In this document: positions 1-8,482 of the stretch, piece by piece
Numbering within the stretch: position 1 is the stretch's first letter
Layout of the letters: every line of letters starts with the position of its first letter
DNA from: JAVMKJ01 sp031732855
GTDB lineage: Bacteria > Pseudomonadota > Gammaproteobacteria > Competibacterales > Competibacteraceae
Assembly (NCBI GenBank): GCA_031732855.1
Contig: JAVMKJ010000068.1
Span: forward strand, 1-64,000
Direction: 5' to 3'
Length of the DNA stretch: 64,000 bases
Made by a program: the position numbers and the translations under genes
The notes under the pieces: generated by a model
Databases searched by the model: none
What the model saw: the letters and a program-made list of their open reading frames with translations, nothing else
What the model was told of the DNA's origin: nothing

Positions 1-12
1 AGGTCAAACCTC

Positions 13-44
13 GGTGAGTCCCCCGGCAGAGCCGGGGGCTTACC
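13..44. repeat. Long GC-rich hairpin at left edge
   Basis: A core stem CCCCCGGC / GCCGGGGG (20-27 and 31-38) with an AGA loop is extended by GGT-AG / CT-ACC pairs out to about 13-44. It lies downstream of the traT-like gene as read on the minus strand. No T-run follows, so a plain intrinsic terminator is not well supported; a repetitive extragenic or IS-end hairpin is equally possible. Nothing else is evident between 45 and 194. Confidence 0.5.
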
Positions 45-194
45 TCATTGAGTTAACCAAATTTGGGTTGTAACCACGACATCTTCGCGAGCAGACCCCA
101 TAGACGACCCGAAACATGCCGAATGAAGGTGCTTTATCACCACCGTCCTGGGGTCCCGTATCCTGGCTTGATTTTTCCCTTCGGCGATCTCGTG

Positions 195-758
195 TTAATC
201 GGCTGCGTCGAGTTCGGTCAACAACCGGCGAAAAAATACCCCCAGCGGGGGATGCCGGGGGTTGGGCAAGTAACGCAGACCGGCCAGCACCGGCAGGGCG
301 GACGCCCGTTCGGAATCCGGCAGGGCCAGCAGCGTATCCCGGAGCAGGGAGAGATGCTGGGTCCAGGGCAGATGGCGCTGGGTGCTCCAGGCGCGGGCGT
401 ACAGACCGTCCAGTAATTCGCCGCGCCAGTGGATGCCAGCGCCCGCTTCCCGGCCAGCCTGGCGTGCGCGCAGCAGATCCAGGGTCAGGGTGGTGTACAA
501 CCGATTCAGTTCGCCCTGGGCGAATTCCGGCAACCAGGCCAGCACCAGCGCCCCCGATGGGGTCGCCGGATCCCGGCCCAGCCGGCAGATCGGGCACAGC
601 GCCGTGCCGGAACCGGGTTCTCGAACCAGGCTCGCCGTTCGACCGACGCCCAGACCGCAACCGCCGCAAATCGCCGCCGGCGTGGGCGTGAACGCCGCCG
701 GTTCGCCGGCTGGCGCAAGCCAGCGCCCGATCAACGAAGGCTCGATCCGATCCGCCAT
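195..758 (-). CDS. TraT/DotN (IcmJ)-like zinc-motif conjugation protein
   Basis: This 187-residue soluble protein has two paired-cysteine motifs, CGGC near residue 32 and CPIC near residue 56, that could hold one zinc ion. In IncI plasmids traQ, traR and traT lie in this order, and DotN/IcmJ of the Dot/Icm system is a small zinc-motif component of the coupling complex. The position here, directly after the TraQ- and TraR-like genes on the same strand, supports TraT/DotN, but sequence recognition alone is weak. Only 7 bases separate it from the upstream gene, so the three form an operon. The expected next gene, traU, is not visible before the window edge. Confidence 0.5.
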   Translation of the reverse strand: MADRIEPSLIGRWLAPAGEPAAFTPTPAAICGGCGLGVGRTASLVREPGSGTALCPICRLGRDPATPSGALVLAWLPEFAQGELNRLYTTLTLDLLRARQAGREAGAGIHWRGELLDGLYARAWSTQRHLPWTQHLSLLRDTLLALPDSERASALPVLAGLRYLPNPRHPPLGVFFRRLLTELDAAD

Positions 759-765
759 CCCGGCC

Positions 766-1176
766 TCAACCGCCGCCGATGGCCGTGGTGCCCTGGATTT
801 GATTCTTGGCGGCGCCGGTTTGATAGACCGTATCGCCCGTGGTCTGGAACGTCTCGGGCAGAAACAGCAGGCCGGCCGCCACCAGCCCCAGGACCACCGC
901 GTGCGACAGCGGGTGCTGTTGCGGGTTATCGCGGTTCGCCTTGAGCTTCATGAACGCCCCGCCCCCGGCGGCCATCCCGCCCAGGTAAAACAGCACGGAG
1001 ATCGCCTTGCCGATGTTTTCGCCCTGAGTCGCCAGGTGGGCGCCGATATCGCCGGCGGTATCCGCCAGGGCCGGTCCACCGGCCAGCAACGTCCCCACCA
1101 CCCCCGCGCCCAGGGTGATGCCGGCAATGATCCGGCCCACCGGCCGCCACCGTTTCCACGTCATGATCTCGCTCAT
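766..1176 (-). CDS. TraR/DotP (IcmD)-like small membrane protein
   Basis: About 136 residues with a signal-like or transmembrane segment near the N terminus (GRIIAGITLGAGVVGTLLAG) and two further hydrophobic segments around a small glycine-rich loop. This matches the small inner-membrane proteins of IncI (TraQ/TraR) and Dot/Icm (DotE/DotP) secretion systems. The ATG at 1176 was chosen over an upstream GTG at 1191 because GGAGG lies 8 bases before it. It follows the TraQ-like gene with a short gap and precedes the TraT-like gene. The assignment to TraR rests on gene order. Confidence 0.55.
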   Translation of the reverse strand: MSEIMTWKRWRPVGRIIAGITLGAGVVGTLLAGGPALADTAGDIGAHLATQGENIGKAISVLFYLGGMAAGGGAFMKLKANRDNPQQHPLSHAVVLGLVAAGLLFLPETFQTTGDTVYQTGAAKNQIQGTTAIGGG

Positions 1177-1204
1177 GTTCAGATCCTCCACGCCATCGCT
1201 CCAC

Positions 1205-1738
1205 TCACTCGATGAGGTACTGCAGCAGCGCCTGCAAGCCGAAGGTCTCCGCCGCCATCTTGAGGGTGGCGACGCCGTTCATGGCCAGAATGCCGCCCAC
1301 GATGTGGGTCGCCCCCTTCGCGCCCAGCCCGGGCTCGTAACCCCCGCGCGCATGGGCGCGGTTCAGGAGCAGGAATCCCCACAGAAAGGCCCACAGCCCG
1401 ACGATCTGGACGAAACCCAGCACCGTCCTCACCACGATCTGGCCACTGGCCGACAGCGCCGAACCGGGGGTGTAGCTCAGAATCGTGGGTTCCCCGAACA
1501 CGGTGGCCTGGCCGCTGGCGATGGCGGCGGGCAGATACAGGAACACCGCGCACGTCAGCAGCCGCAGTGCGATGCCACCGGCGGTCGCGTCCGGCTCGTA
1601 GCGCTGGCGTCGCCATAGCTTGAGAAACGCCGACCCGCCAGCCCACATCCCCAGCAGGTACGCCACCACGGTGAGCAACCGGATCAGGCCCGGATAGCTC
1701 TGGCTGAACGCCTCCAGAATCGAGGTGCCGGTTGGCAT
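1205..1738 (-). CDS. TraQ/DotE (IcmC)-like membrane protein
   Basis: A 177-residue integral membrane protein with about four hydrophobic segments (near residues 18-38, 57-73, 100-120 and 140-160). Length and pattern fit IncI TraQ and Dot/Icm DotE-type proteins. Its N-terminal region resembles the TraR-like neighbour (LLGMWAGGSAFLKL versus FYLGGMAAGGGAFMKL), as expected for this paired family. The ATG at 1738 follows a very AT-rich leader that ends CAATAGTTTA, with no good Shine-Dalgarno sequence. It is first of the traQ-traR-traT group. Confidence 0.6.
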   Translation of the reverse strand: MPTGTSILEAFSQSYPGLIRLLTVVAYLLGMWAGGSAFLKLWRRQRYEPDATAGGIALRLLTCAVFLYLPAAIASGQATVFGEPTILSYTPGSALSASGQIVVRTVLGFVQIVGLWAFLWGFLLLNRAHARGGYEPGLGAKGATHIVGGILAMNGVATLKMAAETFGLQALLQYLIE

Positions 1739-1800
1739 TAAACTATTGCTCTATTAAATATAAAAAACATTATTTACTGATGATTACTATAGAATGCCGA
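1739..1800 (-). promoter_or_regulatory. AT-rich promoter box upstream of traQ-like gene
   Basis: This is an A+T-rich block in otherwise GC-rich DNA. Read toward traQ it ends in GAGCAATAG, matching the polarised box found before several other transfer-region genes (gene-proximal end AAAAGCAATA or a close variant). It separates the relaxase 3' end from traQ and probably holds the traQRT promoter. Confidence 0.5.
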
Positions 1801-1822
1801 TTGCTGTTTTGCAAACCGAATG

Positions 1823-3514
1823 CTAACGCCAGGATGGCCCCGGTTCGCTCGGCCAGCGCTGGAGCGGCCGGCTTTCCAACGCCCGCCACGATTCCCGATA
1901 CCGCGCCAGGCGCTCGACTTCCCGGTCGCCGGCCGGTCCGAAGGCATAGCGAACGGCGCGCGCCGCGTATGTCGGCCAATGCCGTTCGTCATCCCCCTCC
2001 CAGAGCGTCGGCGCGCCGTTCGCCAGGGTGGCGATCATGTCGTCGCGGGAATGCCCGGTGATTCGCAGTCGCACGGCGATCATCGCATCCACGCGCGACC
2101 GGTCGAGCGCGCTGCCTTCCCGGCCCCGGATATCCTGGAAATGTCGCCGATAAATCTCGGTGGCCGATACGCCGACGGAAACGGCAGGCCGGGCGCCGGG
2201 GGCCTGTCCGGCTGGTGGCGCCTCGCCGCCAGCCGACACCGGCGCCCTCGGACCGCCAGCCGAGAGGCCCGGGGGTTCGCTCCGCCGACTGCCCTCGGGG
2301 GCACTCGAGTCGGCGTCGCGCCGTTCGCGCCGCCATTCTTCGTCGTCGGGAAAGCGTGGATGCCGCTGGCGCAGCGCGGCCCGTTCCTGGCCGTGCCGGT
2401 CCCGCAAGGCTACCCGCTCGCCGGCCTGGAGGGTGGCGAGCGCGCTGCGCAAGGCGTTCAATTGCAGGCCGCGACCTTGCCACGAGCCGCGCAGCCAGTG
2501 ATGGCGCGCCTCGCGATGCCGATCGCGCAAGGCCTGCCGTTCCGCCTGCTGGCGCCGCCGGAGCGCTGCCAGGTCCTGCGCTTTCGCCCGGTGATCGTTC
2601 TGGCGTTCCCTGCGGTACGCCGACTTTTCAGGCCGGTCCGACTGGACCGATTCCAGCACACGCTCGCCCGGTGGGAGGTCCGATTCGGCCGGACGATATG
2701 CGCCCAGGCGTTGGCGCAACGCCCCCAGCCCGCACTCGTGCCCGAGGCGGGAGACCTTGACCGCGATCTCCCCGACCCACAACACCGCTCCCCTCCCCCG
2801 CGGTTCCAGCCGCAGGCCCCGCGCCGCCAGTCCTTGGTGCAGGTCGGCCCAACCGGTCGCCCTCCGCAACAGCGGCGCGCCCTCCGCGAGAGCGATCCCC
2901 TCGGCTGACCTCGTTCCGGTGCGCGCTTCCAGATCACGCGCCTTGGATCCTGGTCCCGGTTCCCGTCGGCGCGACTCGCGGACCAGTTCCCCGGTGGCCG
3001 ACACCCGATAGCGCCCGTTCGGTTCGCGTTCCCACACCTGGACGTGTTCGATCCGGGCGATGGCGCGATGCGCCGCCTCCAGATCGAAACCCCCGTTAGG
3101 TTTGATCGCCTTCAGCGTCTCGGGATGGACGCGATTCACCACCAGATGCAGGTGAAAATCGTCGGTATCGGCATGGAACGCATACAGCGCCTGATGCGCC
3201 CGCATCCCGAGTTCGTCGAGAAACAGATCGACCGCTTGCTCCAACTGCGCTGGAGTCGGTTGCTCGCTTTCCCGCCAGCTCAGCACCCAGTGCTGAATCG
3301 GATTCCTGCTGGCGACCGCCTCCTGGGCCAGGGCAATCATCTCGGCCTTTTGACCGGCGCGGCTGTCGCACAGGCAATTGCGCGCGCCCGCATACACGCA
3401 TTTCTCCTGTTGCCGCCGGTTTTCCGGAGCGTCGATGTAATCGACCAGCCGGGTCACCCGCGCGGCCTTGCCCGGCATCCGGCGCGGATTCGTTTTAATC
3501 TTTTTGACGATCAT
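1823..3514 (-). CDS. MOBP-type conjugative relaxase
   Basis: The relaxase nicks oriT and stays covalently bound to the transferred strand. From the ATG at 3514 the protein has 563 residues. The metal-binding signature is clear: H114-x-D116 followed by H121-L-H123 and N127-R (HADTDDFHLHLVVNR), the MOBP HxD...HxH..N pattern. Candidate catalytic tyrosines are Y26 or Y41. A middle region (about 240-300) resembles the TraI-type linker domain of RP4/NikB relaxases, and the C-terminal part is charged and probably helical. Its start overlaps the accessory gene by 20 bases, as in nikA-nikB. The longer open frame upstream is an out-of-frame artefact over that gene. Confidence 0.88.
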   Translation of the reverse strand: MIVKKIKTNPRRMPGKAARVTRLVDYIDAPENRRQQEKCVYAGARNCLCDSRAGQKAEMIALAQEAVASRNPIQHWVLSWRESEQPTPAQLEQAVDLFLDELGMRAHQALYAFHADTDDFHLHLVVNRVHPETLKAIKPNGGFDLEAAHRAIARIEHVQVWEREPNGRYRVSATGELVRESRRREPGPGSKARDLEARTGTRSAEGIALAEGAPLLRRATGWADLHQGLAARGLRLEPRGRGAVLWVGEIAVKVSRLGHECGLGALRQRLGAYRPAESDLPPGERVLESVQSDRPEKSAYRRERQNDHRAKAQDLAALRRRQQAERQALRDRHREARHHWLRGSWQGRGLQLNALRSALATLQAGERVALRDRHGQERAALRQRHPRFPDDEEWRRERRDADSSAPEGSRRSEPPGLSAGGPRAPVSAGGEAPPAGQAPGARPAVSVGVSATEIYRRHFQDIRGREGSALDRSRVDAMIAVRLRITGHSRDDMIATLANGAPTLWEGDDERHWPTYAARAVRYAFGPAGDREVERLARYRESWRALESRPLQRWPSEPGPSWR

Positions 3515-3815
3515 CGCCCAAGCGTTCGATGGCGGCCACGACGGCGCGCAAGGCCTCTTCCGTTTGCTGGGGTTGCGTCCCGCCGCTCTCGGCGCGTATG
3601 GACTTGAGCAAGCCGCCCAGCCGGCGCAGTTCGCGCACCATCGCCTGGTCGGCCCGAGCCAGGATCGGCCGTCCGAAATACCGCCGCCGAACCAGCTCCG
3701 ATACCGACAGGCTGGCCAGCGCGGCATCTTCCCGCAGCCGGGCTTTTTCGCCGGCCGTCACCCGCACGCCGATGCGCTCGGTCAACGGTTCGGTTTCCTT
3801 CCGGGTCTGGGGCAT
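3495..3815 (-). CDS. MobC/NikA-like relaxosome accessory protein
   Basis: A 106-residue protein with an N-terminal ribbon-helix-helix-like segment (IGVRVTAGEKARLREDAAL) and a later LRRLGGLLKSI stretch typical of MobC/NikA proteins. Such proteins bind the oriT inverted repeat and bring the relaxase to nic. It overlaps the relaxase start by 20 bases, indicating translational coupling. The start at 3815 was chosen because the MPQTRKE N terminus fits the family; the longer open frame runs back across the candidate nic site. Confidence 0.75.
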   Translation of the reverse strand: MPQTRKETEPLTERIGVRVTAGEKARLREDAALASLSVSELVRRRYFGRPILARADQAMVRELRRLGGLLKSIRAESGGTQPQQTEEALRAVVAAIERLGDDRQKD

Positions 3816-3975
3816 CACGTTCTCCGGGTTCGACGTTCGACAAGGGTCATCCTGCGCGCCCGACGAGGACACCCGCCGGGGGAAGCCGCCGAGATGTTCG
3901 GGATGACGACTGGCAACATCTTCCGCACGATGAACCGTCCCCATCCGACGACCCATTATTGCCAGGATTGAATCC
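3816..3975. other. Candidate oriT with nic site
   Basis: The plus strand holds CATCCTGC at 3848-3855, which matches the MOBP (IncP/IncI) nic consensus YATCCTG|Y; cleavage would fall between 3854 and 3855. A direct repeat GTTCGAC GTTCGAC (3828-3841) lies just 5' of it and may be an accessory-protein site. The location between the relaxase/accessory operon and the divergent TraKLM-like operon is where RP4-like plasmids keep oriT. With this strand cleaved, the relaxase genes would enter the recipient last. Confidence 0.6.
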
Positions 3976-4014
3976 TAACTATTGTTTTTTATTTATTATA
4001 AATCTATTTTAATG
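3976..4014. promoter_or_regulatory. AT-rich box in divergent mob / traK-like region
   Basis: An A+T-rich block with the core CTATTGTTTTTTAT, the same polarised box as at 1739, 26262 and 59816. The conserved CAATA end faces the relaxase operon. The traKLM-like operon starts on the other side. Confidence 0.45.
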
Positions 4015-4137
4015 ACGGCGATGCCGGTTGGGCGATTCGCCGGATGGTCGACCGTCTGCCTCGACGGTTCAAAACCGCATCGAGACGGCTCGCCGGATCG
4101 AAGGAGCGACGGATCGTTCGTGATCACCAGGTGATTC

Positions 4138-4512
4138 ATGGGAAAACACGCGCCGGAATACACGCTCGAACAGATCGCACGCATCGCGACGAAACTGGAC
4201 GCCCTGCCGAAAATCGACAAAGCCTGCTTCGGCAAGCGGGAGGCGATCGAACGGCTGTCCAAGTCGATTCTGAACGTGCTCAAGCGCGGTTATTCGATGG
4301 ACGACATCGTCGCCAGCTTGCGCGAGGAAGGACTCCATCTCACCGCCTCGACGCTGAGAACCTACCTGCATCGAACGACGGCGAAACCGGCCAAGGCCAA
4401 ACCTGACCCGCCGCCGGGACCGAAACCGCGCGAGACCCGTCCGCCGATCCCAACACCGTTGCCCGCGAGCCGGGGGACCTTCATTCCCCGGGAGGATTCC
4501 GACGAAATTTAG
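4138..4512 (+). CDS. TraK/StbA-like oriT-region DNA-binding protein
   Basis: A 124-residue basic protein. Residues about 30-80 form a predicted helix-turn-helix (REAIERLSKSI, then GYSMDDIVASLREEGLHLTA, then STLRTYLHR), and the C terminus is proline-rich and disordered. The same pattern occurs in small plasmid DNA-binding proteins next to oriT. With the following ParA-like ATPase and membrane-anchored protein it makes a three-gene set equivalent to RP4 traK-traL-traM or R388 stbA-stbB-stbC. It probably binds oriT or a nearby stability site. It faces away from the relaxase operon. Confidence 0.55.
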   Translation: MGKHAPEYTLEQIARIATKLDALPKIDKACFGKREAIERLSKSILNVLKRGYSMDDIVASLREEGLHLTASTLRTYLHRTTAKPAKAKPDPPPGPKPRETRPPIPTPLPASRGTFIPREDSDEI

Positions 4513-4577
4513 AGGTTCACCAGCGACGCCTGACGTCAATCCGTCGAGGTCGCCACGATCCTTTGGAGGACCACAGC

Positions 4578-5285
4578 ATGGCGAAACCGATTTACCTGGT
4601 GGGCGGCAGCAAGGGCGGAGTTGGCAAAAGCATCGTGACGATGGCGTTGATCGACTCTCTCCAATCGCTGGACGAAACCGTGCTCCTGGTGGAGACGGAC
4701 ACCACGAATCCTGATGTCTGGATGTGCTATCGGGATGAGGTGGAAACCGCCACCCTCGATCTGGACGAGGCGGATGGCTGGATCGCCCTGATCAATCGCT
4801 GCGAAAGCCAGCCCGATCATCCGGTGATCATCAACACGGCTGCCCGCAACAATCACGGCGTGAGCGTTCACGGCGTCACCCTCGACAGCACCCTGGCCGA
4901 ACTCCAGCGCCCGCTGGTGACGTTTTGGGTGATCAACCGCCAACGGGACAGCCTGGAACTGCTCAAGCCGTTCCTGGACGCTCTGCCAAACGCGACGGTT
5001 CATGTCGTGCGCAATCTCTACTTCGGCGAGCCCGCGAAATTCGAGTTGTACAACCAATCCCGCCTGCGGGAGACCCTCGAACGCGCCGGCGGGCAAACGC
5101 TCGATTTCCCCGATCTGGCCGACCGGGTCAGCGACGATCTATTCGGCCGGCGTTTGACCATCGCCAAGGCCGCCCGCGATCTGCCGCTCGGCAACCGGGC
5201 CGAGTTGACGCGCTGGCGCCATGCCTGCGCCCGGATGTTCGCCCGCATTCTCCATGACCCCGCCAACGCTCTCCGCTCCGCGTGA
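4578..5285 (+). CDS. TraL/StbB-like ParA-family ATPase
   Basis: A 235-residue P-loop ATPase with a deviant Walker A motif (GGSKGGVGKS, residues about 9-18), typical of the ParA/MinD superfamily. The rest is less conserved than in true ParA proteins and fits the TraL/StbB branch found beside oriT. The ATG at 4578 was chosen because GGAGG lies 9 bases upstream. It follows the TraK-like gene and overlaps the next gene by about 30 bases. A likely role is positioning the plasmid for stability or conjugation, as shown for StbB of R388. Confidence 0.7.
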   Translation: MAKPIYLVGGSKGGVGKSIVTMALIDSLQSLDETVLLVETDTTNPDVWMCYRDEVETATLDLDEADGWIALINRCESQPDHPVIINTAARNNHGVSVHGVTLDSTLAELQRPLVTFWVINRQRDSLELLKPFLDALPNATVHVVRNLYFGEPAKFELYNQSRLRETLERAGGQTLDFPDLADRVSDDLFGRRLTIAKAARDLPLGNRAELTRWRHACARMFARILHDPANALRSA

Positions 5286-5781
5286 CGCACCGGATTTTCG
5301 GACCCGCTGGATGGTGAGTTTCACCCGACTGCTGGGCCGGCCGCCCAGCGACCGCGAACTTCGGGAACTCGACCGGGTTCGGGAAGCGCTCGACCTGCGG
5401 GATAACGACGCCCTGTGGCTGATCATCATGGCCTTGCAGTACTTCCGCCAGGATATGGAAACATCGGTCGCGGCAACCCTCGGCAACCTCAAGCAGGTCG
5501 CTGACGCCACCGCCCAAGCGGCGATGGAAAACGCCAGGCGCGAGTTTCAGCGCGACTTTCCGCAGGTTCTCAGAGAGGTGGCCCGGAATATTACGGTTCC
5601 GACCACAAAGCCAAACCTGCAACGCCGGAAACAACGATTCCTCGCAGTTGGCGTGGTTGCGACTTTGTTTTTACTGGTTTTTCTAGGGCTATCGTGGCTG
5701 GCCTACGATCATGGCTGGCAAACCGGATACCAGGCGGCCCGGAGCCAAATGCAAATAGACAACCCAGGAACCCATCCTTAA
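5254..5781 (+). CDS. TraM/StbC-like membrane-anchored protein
   Basis: About 175 residues from the ATG at 5254 (5221 and 5311 are other possible starts). Residues 1-120 are soluble and helical; one transmembrane segment follows a basic RRKQR stretch (AVGVVATLFLLVFLGLSWLA) near the C terminus. Third member of the traK-traL-traM or stbABC-like set; third genes at this position are often tail-anchored. No catalytic motif is visible. Its start lies inside the ATPase gene, so translation is probably coupled. Confidence 0.5.
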   Translation: MTPPTLSAPRDAPDFRTRWMVSFTRLLGRPPSDRELRELDRVREALDLRDNDALWLIIMALQYFRQDMETSVAATLGNLKQVADATAQAAMENARREFQRDFPQVLREVARNITVPTTKPNLQRRKQRFLAVGVVATLFLLVFLGLSWLAYDHGWQTGYQAARSQMQIDNPGTHP

Positions 5782-5827
5782 CGGGGTCATCAGGAAGCAT
5801 CTAAAAAACATGACCTGGTTTTTGGGG

Positions 5828-5935
5828 GTTGCGATAGTTGCGACAGTTGCGACAGTAGTTCCGGAAAGTCCCTATAGAGTATCCCCTATGGGGATTTTTC
5901 CGACTTAGTGTCGCAACTGTCGCAACTGTCGCGGT
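5828..5935. repeat. Inverted triplets of a 9-bp repeat (GTTGCGACA)
   Basis: Three 9-mers GTTGCGATA/GTTGCGACA/GTTGCGACA (5828-5854) are mirrored by three TGTCGCAAC-type 9-mers (5909-5935), giving two 27-base arms around a 54-base centre. The right arm encodes the last residues of the primase, a DSCDSCDT-like tail. The arms could form a long cruciform or hairpin. Similar triplet-residue tails occur in some phage-type primases. Confidence 0.75.
5881..5899 (+). terminator. Intrinsic terminator after traKLM-like operon
   Basis: A stem ATCCCC / GGGGAT with a TAT loop (5881-5895) is followed by TTTT on the plus strand. It sits about 100 bases after the TraM-like stop codon, in the centre of the 9-bp inverted array, and overlaps the stop codon of the converging primase gene. 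Confidence 0.6.
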
Positions 5936-8192
5936 CACCGGTAGAAGTCCTGGGCGAAAGACCAATGCCAATCCGTTTCACCCTATGGCTTCCTTCTTTG
6001 ATAAAACCTTTTGAAGTCAAATAATTACCCAGTTTAGTCTGACTTTGCTCCCTGACGCCGGCCTCTGCGCACCACACCCGGTAAGCGTTCCATAGATCGT
6101 TCGCCCACACCTCCGCGTTGCGATGAACGATGCAGCATTCCCGGATAAATGGGCCGAACACGTCCATTTCCTCGCGGTAGGCCTGGGTGGCGGCCTGGAC
6201 CTTGGCCGGGGGTTGCAAGCCGTGGCGTTGCCAGTCCAGGCAACCTTCGATGGCCCAGTTGAGGATACCGGGGAGTTCGGCTTCCAGTTTGTCGGCCAGA
6301 TCGAGGTCTTCGCGGCCCTTGAAACTCACCTCGAAGGGCACCAGGCGCACCCGCGACCAGATGGCGTCATCGGTGCCCCGGATTTCCGGCTTGTGATTGC
6401 CGTACATCCAGGGTTTGAACTGCGGTTTGAAGGTAAACGCTTCCTGATAGAGCCGCCGCCCTTCGAGGGTATCGCCGCCGGTGATGTCCTTGATCAACTG
6501 TTCGTTGAGCCGGTGTTCTTCATCCACCTCGCTGGTGCAGACGAAGCGCGGACCGGCCAGCGTGGCCGCCTTGCGCTGATTGTCTTCCGGATTCTTTGAC
6601 TTCATGAAGGTGTCGGCGCCGACCTTGCGGCCGTAGCCGTAGCTGGCTTCGCCGCTGGCGCCGACCAGTTTCATCAGAGTTTCCACCAGGGTGGTTTTGC
6701 CGTTCTTGCCGGTGTCGCCGTACAGGAAGAACAGGGCGCGTTCCTTGACCACGCCGGTCAGGGACCAGCCGACCGCGCGCTGGAGGAAGGCCACCAGATC
6801 GCGATCGCCGGCGAAGACCTCGAGCAGGAAGCGCTCCCAGGTCGGACACCGGGCGGCCGGGCCGTAAATGACGGGAGCCAGGAAGGTGATGAGGTCGGCG
6901 GGATCGTGGGGGCGCAAGGCGCCGGTGCGCAGGTCGAGGGTGCCGTTCTGGACGTTGAACCGCCAGGGGTCGGCGTTGAGGGCGCTGTAGTCGGTCAGCA
7001 GGGCGTGTTTCGACAGCTTGAGGCCCGCGGCGATGGTGCGCTCGTGTTCGGACTGCACCGCCCATTTCAGCAGGGTCTCGGCTTGGTTCATCAGCGACTT
7101 GCGACGATCTTCGTCAGCGTCGTGGGCGGCGCGGCGGGCGAGGGTGGCGGCTTCCCGGGCGATGCGGCGCGAGAGGCCGCCGACGAATCCGGTCGCGAGG
7201 GCGCCTTCGCCCGTGGGATCGGGCCGCCAGAACCGGCCGGTCCACAGGATCCAGCCGAGTCCCAGCGCGTACCAGATGCGGCCTTGGTAGTAGTTGCGGA
7301 TCCGGTACGAATTCGCCAGATGGGTGCAGGGACTGACGGTCGGGGGACAGTAAACGGCTCCGACCGGGGCGGTCGGTTCGTTCGAGACGGCGGGTGTCAG
7401 GGCGGAATCGGGCGGGGTGGGGAACACGAACACCGGCGCGGCGGCCGCCAGCGCCAGCAGTTCGGCCACGGTGTGACCCTGGTTCAGCCAGTCGGACACA
7501 TCGCCCTTGGCCGGCAGCTCGGGTAGTGCCAGCAGCCGCACCTCACCGACCTGGCCCTGCAGCGCCTGAGCGATGGCCTGCATGTGCGCCTGTCCGGGCT
7601 CGTCGTGGTCGGGGAGCAGGACGACGCGAGCCGCTCCGGCGAGTTGGGCGGTGTACGCCTTGCGCCATTTCGGTTTCTGGTCGGACTGTGCGGCCCCTTC
7701 GATGTTGGTGGTGGCGGCCAGGCCGCCCGCCGCCAGCCGGTCGCAGTCCTTCTCGCCCTCCACCACGAACACCGTCGCCCCCGCAGCGATGGCCTGGCGC
7801 AGTTCCGGCAAGCGATAGAGCACCGCCGGGCCGGGACCGGCTTTATAAACCCACTGGCCGGCGGGGTCCTGATGGCGGATGCGAAAGTCCTTGGGCGCGT
7901 AGCGGATCTTCTGGCGAACCTCGACCCCAGTAGCATCGCGGTAGCGGTAGGTCGCTACGATTTCCCGCCGCTTCGCAGGCCGTTCCGGGGTCAGGCCGAG
8001 GGCGGCCACGATGCGCTCGTAGCTGCAACCGGCGAAGCAGTGCAACAGCAGCCGGCCGTTCATCTTGACCGACAGCGAGGGGTTGCGGTCCTCGTGGCAG
8101 GGGCAGCGGGCTTTGTAGCCGTCGCCGGCCTTGACCGGCCGGTAGCCGGTCACCCGCTCCAGGGCGGCCAGGGCATCGTCGAGCGGATTCAT
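5886..8192 (-). CDS. Plasmid primase-helicase (CHC2 zinc finger, TOPRIM, D5/SF3 helicase)
   Basis: This 768-residue protein primes and unwinds DNA for plasmid replication or establishment after transfer. It has an N-terminal CHC2 zinc finger (C30-P-C-H33 ... C52-x3-C56), a TOPRIM-like domain (VFVVEGEKDCDRL; later LLPDHDEPGQ) around residues 135-210, and a C-terminal D5/P4-type helicase domain with Walker A GDTGKNGKTT near residue 480 and a later GNHKPEI segment. The ATG at 8192 follows GGGAG at good spacing. The C terminus is built from a 9-bp repeat giving DSCDSCDT. Confidence 0.88.
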   Translation of the reverse strand: MNPLDDALAALERVTGYRPVKAGDGYKARCPCHEDRNPSLSVKMNGRLLLHCFAGCSYERIVAALGLTPERPAKRREIVATYRYRDATGVEVRQKIRYAPKDFRIRHQDPAGQWVYKAGPGPAVLYRLPELRQAIAAGATVFVVEGEKDCDRLAAGGLAATTNIEGAAQSDQKPKWRKAYTAQLAGAARVVLLPDHDEPGQAHMQAIAQALQGQVGEVRLLALPELPAKGDVSDWLNQGHTVAELLALAAAAPVFVFPTPPDSALTPAVSNEPTAPVGAVYCPPTVSPCTHLANSYRIRNYYQGRIWYALGLGWILWTGRFWRPDPTGEGALATGFVGGLSRRIAREAATLARRAAHDADEDRRKSLMNQAETLLKWAVQSEHERTIAAGLKLSKHALLTDYSALNADPWRFNVQNGTLDLRTGALRPHDPADLITFLAPVIYGPAARCPTWERFLLEVFAGDRDLVAFLQRAVGWSLTGVVKERALFFLYGDTGKNGKTTLVETLMKLVGASGEASYGYGRKVGADTFMKSKNPEDNQRKAATLAGPRFVCTSEVDEEHRLNEQLIKDITGGDTLEGRRLYQEAFTFKPQFKPWMYGNHKPEIRGTDDAIWSRVRLVPFEVSFKGREDLDLADKLEAELPGILNWAIEGCLDWQRHGLQPPAKVQAATQAYREEMDVFGPFIRECCIVHRNAEVWANDLWNAYRVWCAEAGVREQSQTKLGNYLTSKGFIKEGSHRVKRIGIGLSPRTSTGDRDSCDSCDTKSEKSP

Positions 8193-8482
8193 GACCGCTC
8201 CCGAAGCCGGCATGACCCTGCGATAGTGGCGCGGGCGACGGGAAGAGCGGACTGCCGCGCGGGCGAATCGTGGTTGCGCGAGTAACGCGAGGTTGGTAGC
8301 AACAGCGCGGATGCCGCCGGAGCGCTGATAATGCCGTGAAACCAATTACCGGCACATCGCTTCATTCCCAGAGCCCCGTTCTCGTGAGTAAGCCGCGCAC
8401 TTTGACGCTCATCATGGGACTTCCTGGTCAGGCGATACTATTTTGACCAAGCGTCGTTCGAGGAGCGGTACTTGCGACATTG

